Assembly (NCBI GenBank): GCA_037102815.1
Contig: BTPP01000003.1
Coordinates: forward strand, 4,340,001-4,404,000
Direction: 5' to 3'
DNA from: Neurospora intermedia
Lineage: Eukaryota; Ascomycota; Sordariomycetes; Sordariales; Sordariaceae
DNA: 64,000 nucleotides
Shown here: one piece after another, positions 58,271 to 64,000 of the stretch
How the letters are laid out: the number at the start of each line of letters is the position of its first letter
Numbering within the stretch: the stretch's first letter is position 1
The notes under the pieces: model-generated
What the model saw: the letters and a program-made list of their open reading frames with translations, nothing else
Told to the model about the DNA's origin: nothing
Databases searched by the model: none
Program-made: the position numbers and the translations under genes

Positions 58271-58704
58271 CGGGGTTGATGGAGTTCAGGAAAATCTTCA
58301 CATCTCTCTCTACCCAAGCTTCCAATTCCAAAGTTCCTCCGAAAGTTTGGCCGTTGTCGATGAGCAACACTAGAGGTATTGAAAACATGCTTAGGATTCT
58401 CAACTTCACGAATCTTTGCTTACGGGTATTTGAAAGTCAGTACGGAAGACATTACCGTGGAGATTCTCTTGATTGCTCTGTAGTCAACCTTCCCGAAAGG
58501 TTAATGTTACCGAATGGACCTGGGCAGATTTTAAGACCACGCAGCCTCTTCAGATCCTTTACGGATTACTGCTACGATAGACATCTGCCATGGTACAGCT
58601 TATTGAAAATGATCATTTAAGATCAGCCAAAACGCCTTGAGAGTCTCGGATGGTGGTCGATCGCCAGGTCTTCCCTCTTTGAAGGCAAAGCATTTGACAC
58701 TCTA

Positions 58705-58934
58705 AGGCTGCGTTTGTTCTCGTACGGTTTTCGTATAGCGCTTGGAAAAGCTCAGTTCACTCAACTAGCTCGACTCAACTCGAACCCAACTAAACTCAAT
58801 TCAATATTCCCAAGGCGAGTTCCAACTTCTTTCTGGATATATATAGCTGCTTAATGAAGTGACCGCCTTTCCGAGTATTAGAAACATCGCATATGGCCCT
58901 TTGTACGAAAACCGTACCAGATCAAACGCAGCCT
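58705..58934. mobile_element. Probable MITE with 31 bp terminal inverted repeats
   Basis: The left end (58705-58735) and the reverse complement of the right end (58904-58934) agree at 29 of 31 positions, sharing AGGCTGCGTTTG and GTACGGTTTTCGTA. The 230 bp element has no coding capacity, which fits a non-autonomous DNA transposon. Flanking triplets are TAA on the left and TGA on the right if the repeats are taken to start at GGCTGCG, which would be a slightly decayed 3 bp target duplication as in PIF/Harbinger elements. The superfamily is not established. No second copy was seen in the window. Confidence 0.65.
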
Positions 58935-61774
58935 GAGGAGTTCACGTCGCGCCTGGCTTATTTCAACACTTTGCACAAGACTTTGAATGTAAGTAGCCAC
59001 TTCCTCAGAAGGATTCATCCCAGGCTGTAGTTCCCTACTGCTGAAGACGACTCCAGGAAAGAAAGCCCTCGTCGGACTTCTCCCAATAGCAAACATGCCG
59101 GGAGTTCCATGCTAAGTTTTCCTCAAGTTGAGACAAGTCCAAGATGCACTATTGGGAGTGGTCTACATACGACTCATCAATCTTATAGGAGATGTATATC
59201 TTGCCACTTTTCATCCCCAAGTTTCGTAAGGATATCTAAGCCCTGTTTCTTGCCCAGCTTTCTGACGTCCCTTGGTATGCGTGTTGTCGTGCTGGACGCG
59301 GCCTTACGGCAGCGTGGAAGTTACCAGTTCGCCTCTGGAATGGGCCACACTTTGTCGTTTGCCTTCTTCACCTTTTGCGCAGATGGCGATGCGAACATGG
59401 AGATTCCCGGAAGGTTATATATCAAGGCCGAGTATGAGGCAGACGAAAGTCCGTAACAGCTGATAACTCTTCATACACCAAACTATGTAGTGGTTCCAAA
59501 GTCAAAGCATCTTGGTAGTACTATTTTTGCTTGTTCTGGAGTGGACTAGAACGTGTTTTTACACAAGACCTGGAAGTGAAAGGGGACTTAACCTGACTGA
59601 TGAAGCCCAGATACGTGGATGAAGGTCGCTTCAGGCGTTTCATGCAATCATCTCTTTGTTTGTTGTTTGTACCTTGGAGGCGCCGCCCCTGAATCATTAC
59701 TCGTGGCACTAAAGCCTCGACCTCTGCGCTTACCGCCAGTAACCACGAGTCACCAGCGTATCGCTTCAACTTGGATTAAAGTTAAGGTCCGCTGGGCTTG
59801 TAACAGATGATGCAAGAACCTCGAAGTGGAAGGTATGACAGTGAAACGTGTTCGTGGTAGTAACCCTCGTTGCTGATGATTCCGGTACTTTTAGGTTTGA
59901 AGTGGATCGCTCAAGGGTAAGGTAGGTGCGGCTAACTGGGAAGGACAATGGTAATGGAAAGGGGATCACGCATTTTGGGTTTCCATTCAAATCTCCAAGC
60001 TCAATTTCCGTTAGGTCTTTGTCAGTCCAACTCCCTTGGTCACATGTACGCACGGTACTCGACGGTAACACAAACAGCAAACATCAATGCCGGCCAACCG
60101 ACAAGATATCCGCATGTCCAACGACGTTGAAAAATCCATCCAGCGCGACAGCTGCCGCCTTGAAGATGACGTGACGGAGACAGGCTGACGGATAATTTTA
60201 CATTGGCTATCCTGTGTTGTACGGAAGTCCCGAGACCGTGAAGCCATGTTTATTACACCAACGACGACAATTTCGTCTGTCCCATGGTATGAACACCACT
60301 TTGGCCATCGCAAGTACACTCCTTTGTGTGCCGGCACGGCGAACACCTTTATTGTTGATAACTACATCGGACCATCCGCTATCACTCGAACATGCCAACT
60401 CCCTTTCTGAATCTTTACCAAAGCCTCAACCGGGTTTAATGACCTTCCCGCACATATTCAATGCCACGAAACAACGGGTAAAGAGTGAGCCAGCTGACCA
60501 TGATAGCCCCAGTACGCTACCGCTCACTCATCGGCCACGCCAGTCTTGCCCTCGTGCGGGTGGTACGAGGCGAGGCCTAACTATGGCACACAACGGTTGT
60601 CCTGAACCAAACTTCCCCCTGGTAGGTACAGCGTCGGAGCTCACCTGTCAACGACTGCTCCTTGGCACACGGTCCTACCGCTAAGCAATATTGTGGTAGC
60701 TTTGTGTTTCTCACAAACTCGTCATAGTCCATATCACTTCGGAAATCGGAGCCAGTGAGGTAGCACGGCTCCAATACCAAGTTATAAGGAACTTGATCGC
60801 CTCCCAACTCCTGCTTTGTGACCACTGGTATGCATTCTATATTGCGTGCATGCCCATACCCATGCCCATGTCGAGAAGCTGCAGCGGCTCGCAGACTCCC
60901 TCGGAGCAGCAGGCCCTGGGTCTTCCTTTCGCAGGACAAGAACGGATGGCAACTGCTCCAACGCATGGCAGGATAACGTTTAGATCACGGATACGGGATG
61001 TGCGAGTGCAACACCCCTGCTTTTCTCATTGGGACTTGCAGCCAATTTTATACATCTCATCCCATCTGGGTAACACAGAGTATCTTTGTGTCACGGAACT
61101 CTCCAGGCGGTCTATGGTCTACCCAGTCGGTTGATAGCAGCCGGGCAGCAAGTCTCTGAAGGACAACGGCCGTTGAAACAATGGATGATGCTCTTTGGGC
61201 CGCCTGCTTTTCGTGTCTTTAACGCCCAATCTTGCAAGTGTTCGGTGTACGGCTAGGTACGCAGGCTCACCTTTGCCCTTGCAGTCGTCCCCAACCACCG
61301 CGAGAATTGCACCTTCCTCAGTCAAGATGATACCTACTTTTACCCAACATGATTGGAAACCGGTCCTGGAAATTTCACCATACTTACCAAGTACTGTACC
61401 TACCTAGGTAGTCTGCTGGAACAAACGGTGAGTCGAACAAGTCGAGATTTCGTCGCCTGACCGAGGTGGCCTCCCGAACGGAATTGAAGCTGGTGCCGCC
61501 ACAAGAACCTGCCGGCATCTCCTGCTGATAACCCGAACATTATTCACTGACCTTTCACTCGCTTCGTTCTGCTGCCGCTTCCTGGGTGGGGCTCAGGAAT
61601 TCTTGTATCTTTCACGTCCTGATAATTATTTCTTTGGACAAAGTAGCCCGTTGACCCTCTCAATCACCCGACACTACTTACACGGATCGCGACTGCCGTC
61701 AAGGCTGTCTAGTTGCGGCCGGAAGTATCAGGACTCAAATACCAGGACTCAACCGACTCGGCAAACAGCCGTCA

Positions 61775-63918
61775 ATGCGACAGGAAAACATCATGTCCTC
61801 GAACGAGAAGGATAAAGCCTCGACTGGAAGTGCGGCCGAGAAGGCCCTGGCTCACAACCTTCCTCCCGGTCTGGAAAAGGCAGAAGGAACTCAAGCCAGC
61901 GCAGCAAAGGCCCTCGACGAAAACCACCAAGCTCCGAGCACCTCGACAGATTTCGAGCAGCACAATGGAGATTCCACTGTAGGAGATATCGTCATCGAAC
62001 CTTCCGTGGCAGCATTACTGACATTACCATGTTCAGCGGTTGAGTGTCCGCAAAGCATTGGCTCTAGCAGCCTTAGCTTGCTGCTGGACCAATGCACAAG
62101 CTCCTCTGTATCTGTTTGGTAAGAAAACATTTTGAAGCTCAAATCAATTAGTGGACATCCAGCTGACCCATCTACTAGCTGCCGTACCTGTCTTCATCTA
62201 CCGCGATCTTGGAGGAGTTGATCGCTGGGTCTGGTTCGTAACTGCTCACCTACTTGCCACTGCCGCCATCTCTCCTTTCGTTGGTCGTTTCTCAGATGTT
62301 TTCGGACGCCGCTGGGTTGCTCTGGCCGGAAGTAGCTTCATCATTTTTGGCCAGATCATGTGTGGTGTTGCTGAGAATATGAATATCTTTATCGGTACGT
62401 CCATCCGGAACAGCTTCCCTGTTAACACCGATCCAATGCTCCATACTGATATTCTACCCAGGCGGAATGGCTCTCACCGGAATTGGCACCGGTATCAACG
62501 AGCTTACGGCTCTCGCGGGAACAGCAGAACTCGCCCCTGTTGCGCATCGTGGCTACTACATCGCCGGCATGATTCTCACCATCATTCCTCTTTTGCCCTC
62601 CGTCATGTACTCCCAGATCATCTCGGCTTTCTCCACATGGAGGTATATCTCAATTCTTACCGGCGGCTGGGCATTGGTTGGACTTGTAATGACAGCCCTC
62701 TTTTATCATCCTCCTGCGCCGACAGAAGGTCTCAATTGGAAACAAAAGCTTTCGCTTATGAAGGATATGGATGTGGTCGGTGGCTTCCTGTCTATCATTG
62801 GGCTGGCTCTGCTGGAACTTGGTCTTTTGGGTGGCGGATATCAGGTCAGTGGAAGACAGGCAATGCTACGATCGTTTCGTAAAGACTCTTTGGCTTAATG
62901 ACTAACAAACACTCCCTAGTATCCGTGGGCAAGTTCAAGAGTCTTGGTTCCCCTGATTCTGGGATTCTTCGTATTGATTGTCTTTGGCATTTGGGAGTTC
63001 AATCGAGCCAAGACACCCATGATTCCCAGGGACTTGGGTCCGGCTCCCCGTACACTCATCATGACCATGATCATCACCTTCATATCCGGTGCCAACTTCT
63101 TTTCTGTCCTGATGTTATGGCCAAGCGAGGCCTATAACGTCTACGGCAACAAGTAAGCAATTCTCTTTTGTTGCATCTTGCACACATCTTCGTCCTGTTT
63201 CCATCTTCAAACTCAAATCACTGACGTAAAAACCCATGTCCCTAGCCCCTACGGCGTCGGCTTCCGCGGCATGCCCTTTCCCTTTGGTATTCTCGCCGGC
63301 TGCGTCATATCCCTCTACCTCATTGCCCGCTTCCCGGGTCATATCAAATGGATCGTCTTCCTCACCTGCTGCATCATGACAATCGGCTGCGGCGCCCTCG
63401 CGTCCGCTCGTCTCGACAATATCCACGCCATGTACGCGGTGCTCTTCATCGCCGGCCTAGGCGTAGGCGGCATCGTCGTACCCGCCTCGACCATCGCCAC
63501 TATCATCTCGCCGAGAGACTTCATCGCTACGATTACAGCCTTGACCATCTCCATCCGCATCGTTGGCGGCGTGATAGGATACACGGTCTATTACAATGTC
63601 TTCGTCCAAAAGCTGGTTCCGCAGCTTACAAAATTGGTAGCGGAAGCATGCATCAAGAGCGGGATCACCAACAAAGAGATCATTGGCGCGGTGATTGAGC
63701 TGACGGGCGCTTCGCTGGTGGACGAGATCCACATATTGCCTGGCGTCACGGACGAGAGCTGGGCGGTGATCGTGGCGGCCGGCCAAGAGGCGTACGTGAG
63801 GGCGTATCCGTGGGTGTACTACTGCAGCATTGCCTTTGGCGGAGTGTCGATTCTGGCGAGCCTGGGCATGGAGGATATCTCAGGCTTGATAGATAGGACG
63901 GTTATGGTTCATATGTAA
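61775..63918 (+). CDS. MFS exporter of the TRI12 (trichothecene efflux-like) family
   Basis: Six exons: 61775-61978, 62037-62118, 62179-62394, 62462-62844, 62920-63152 and 63246-63918, encoding 596 residues. It is a multi-pass major facilitator protein, probably a drug/toxin or siderophore-like proton antiporter at the plasma membrane. The hydrophilic N-terminus (about 68 residues) is followed by membrane helices. FIYRDLGG, WVWFVTAHLLATAAISPFVGRFSDVFGRRW (cut: the MFS loop motif GRFSDVFGRR) and GTGINELTALAGTAELAP are characteristic of the TRI12 group. Intron 1 (58 nt, donor GTAGGA, branch TACTGAC, acceptor TTCAG) must be removed or the frame breaks. All other introns have good signals. ATG 61775 or 61793 may be the start. 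Family membership does not imply trichothecene transport. Confidence 0.88.
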
Positions 63919-64000
63919 CGGAACCATATGGGCTGGCGCCTTGGGGTGGTGCATGGCGGTGTCCTTCGGGTGGTTTCCTCGATTTCCATCCACTAGCGCG

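Larger units (their letters stand above)
57989..61774. other. Gene-poor region of 3.8 kb with a probable MITE
   Basis: Holds a 16 bp tandem duplication (58128-58159), a T28 tract (58243-58270), an inverted-repeat element (58705-58934), and a weak coding-like frame on the minus strand (60577-60966). The right end should be the promoter of the MFS exporter. No gene is supported with confidence. Confidence 0.5.

Noticed and set aside
62030-62045. Apparent frameshift in the MFS exporter
   Set aside because: Explained by a 58 nt intron with good signals and exact phase agreement.
1-64000. Dispersed 5S rRNA gene or CRISPR array
   Set aside because: No stretch resembling fungal 5S rRNA was noticed by eye, and no regularly spaced repeat array is present.

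Overview
The window looks like nuclear DNA of a filamentous ascomycete, most likely a Sordariomycete close to Neurospora or Sordaria. The evidence is short introns (about 54-125 nt typically, GTRNGT donors, RCTRAC branch sites, YAG acceptors), long Ser/Pro/Gln-rich linkers, sparse genes with 1-5 kb spacers, and proteins typical of this group. LEU-4 and a CYS-5-type PAPS reductase lie within 16 kb; from memory these loci are linked on N. crassa linkage group I, which fits but is not proof. No prokaryotic, viral or organellar segment was seen.

Layout. 1-8.8 kb: the 5' end of a minus-strand gene running off the left edge, PAPS reductase (cys-5), a 773-residue nuclear-type protein of unknown function, and the Fe-S cluster assembly factor ISD11. 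8.8-16 kb: a 5 kb stretch without a convincing gene, then an intronless ferric reductase. 18-26 kb: 2-isopropylmalate synthase (leu-4) and importin beta (kap95). 27.6-31 kb: a nine-exon Zn(II)2Cys6 transcription factor with two Gln-rich repeats. 32-38 kb: MICOS subunit Mic19, tRNA wybutosine protein Tyw3 and the DHHC palmitoyltransferase Erf2. 40-46 kb: a small mitochondrial membrane protein, the TBP repressor NC2-beta and a short-chain dehydrogenase. 47-55.5 kb: a DAO-type flavin oxidoreductase, a second larger ferric reductase with a long insertion, and a secreted Hce2-domain protein. 56-64 kb: an orphan 642-residue protein with a poly-Asp tail, a gene-poor stretch holding a probable MITE, and a TRI12-type MFS exporter.

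How they fit together. This is mostly unlinked eukaryotic housekeeping, not an operon or an obvious biosynthetic cluster. Recurrent themes are sulfur, leucine and iron metabolism (PAPS reductase, leu-4, two ferric reductases, ISD11) and mitochondria (ISD11, Mic19, the 128-residue membrane protein, perhaps the orphan with a presequence-like N-terminus). Nineteen protein genes are modelled (18 complete, 1 partial), with exon coordinates worked out by hand from splice signals and reading-frame continuity. No tRNA, rRNA or CRISPR was recognised. I did not find a convincing new multi-gene system. The best leads are the MITE, the ferric reductase insertion, the repeat-bearing open frame after the NC2-beta stop, micro-exons in three genes, and a possible small spliced gene near 44.4 kb.
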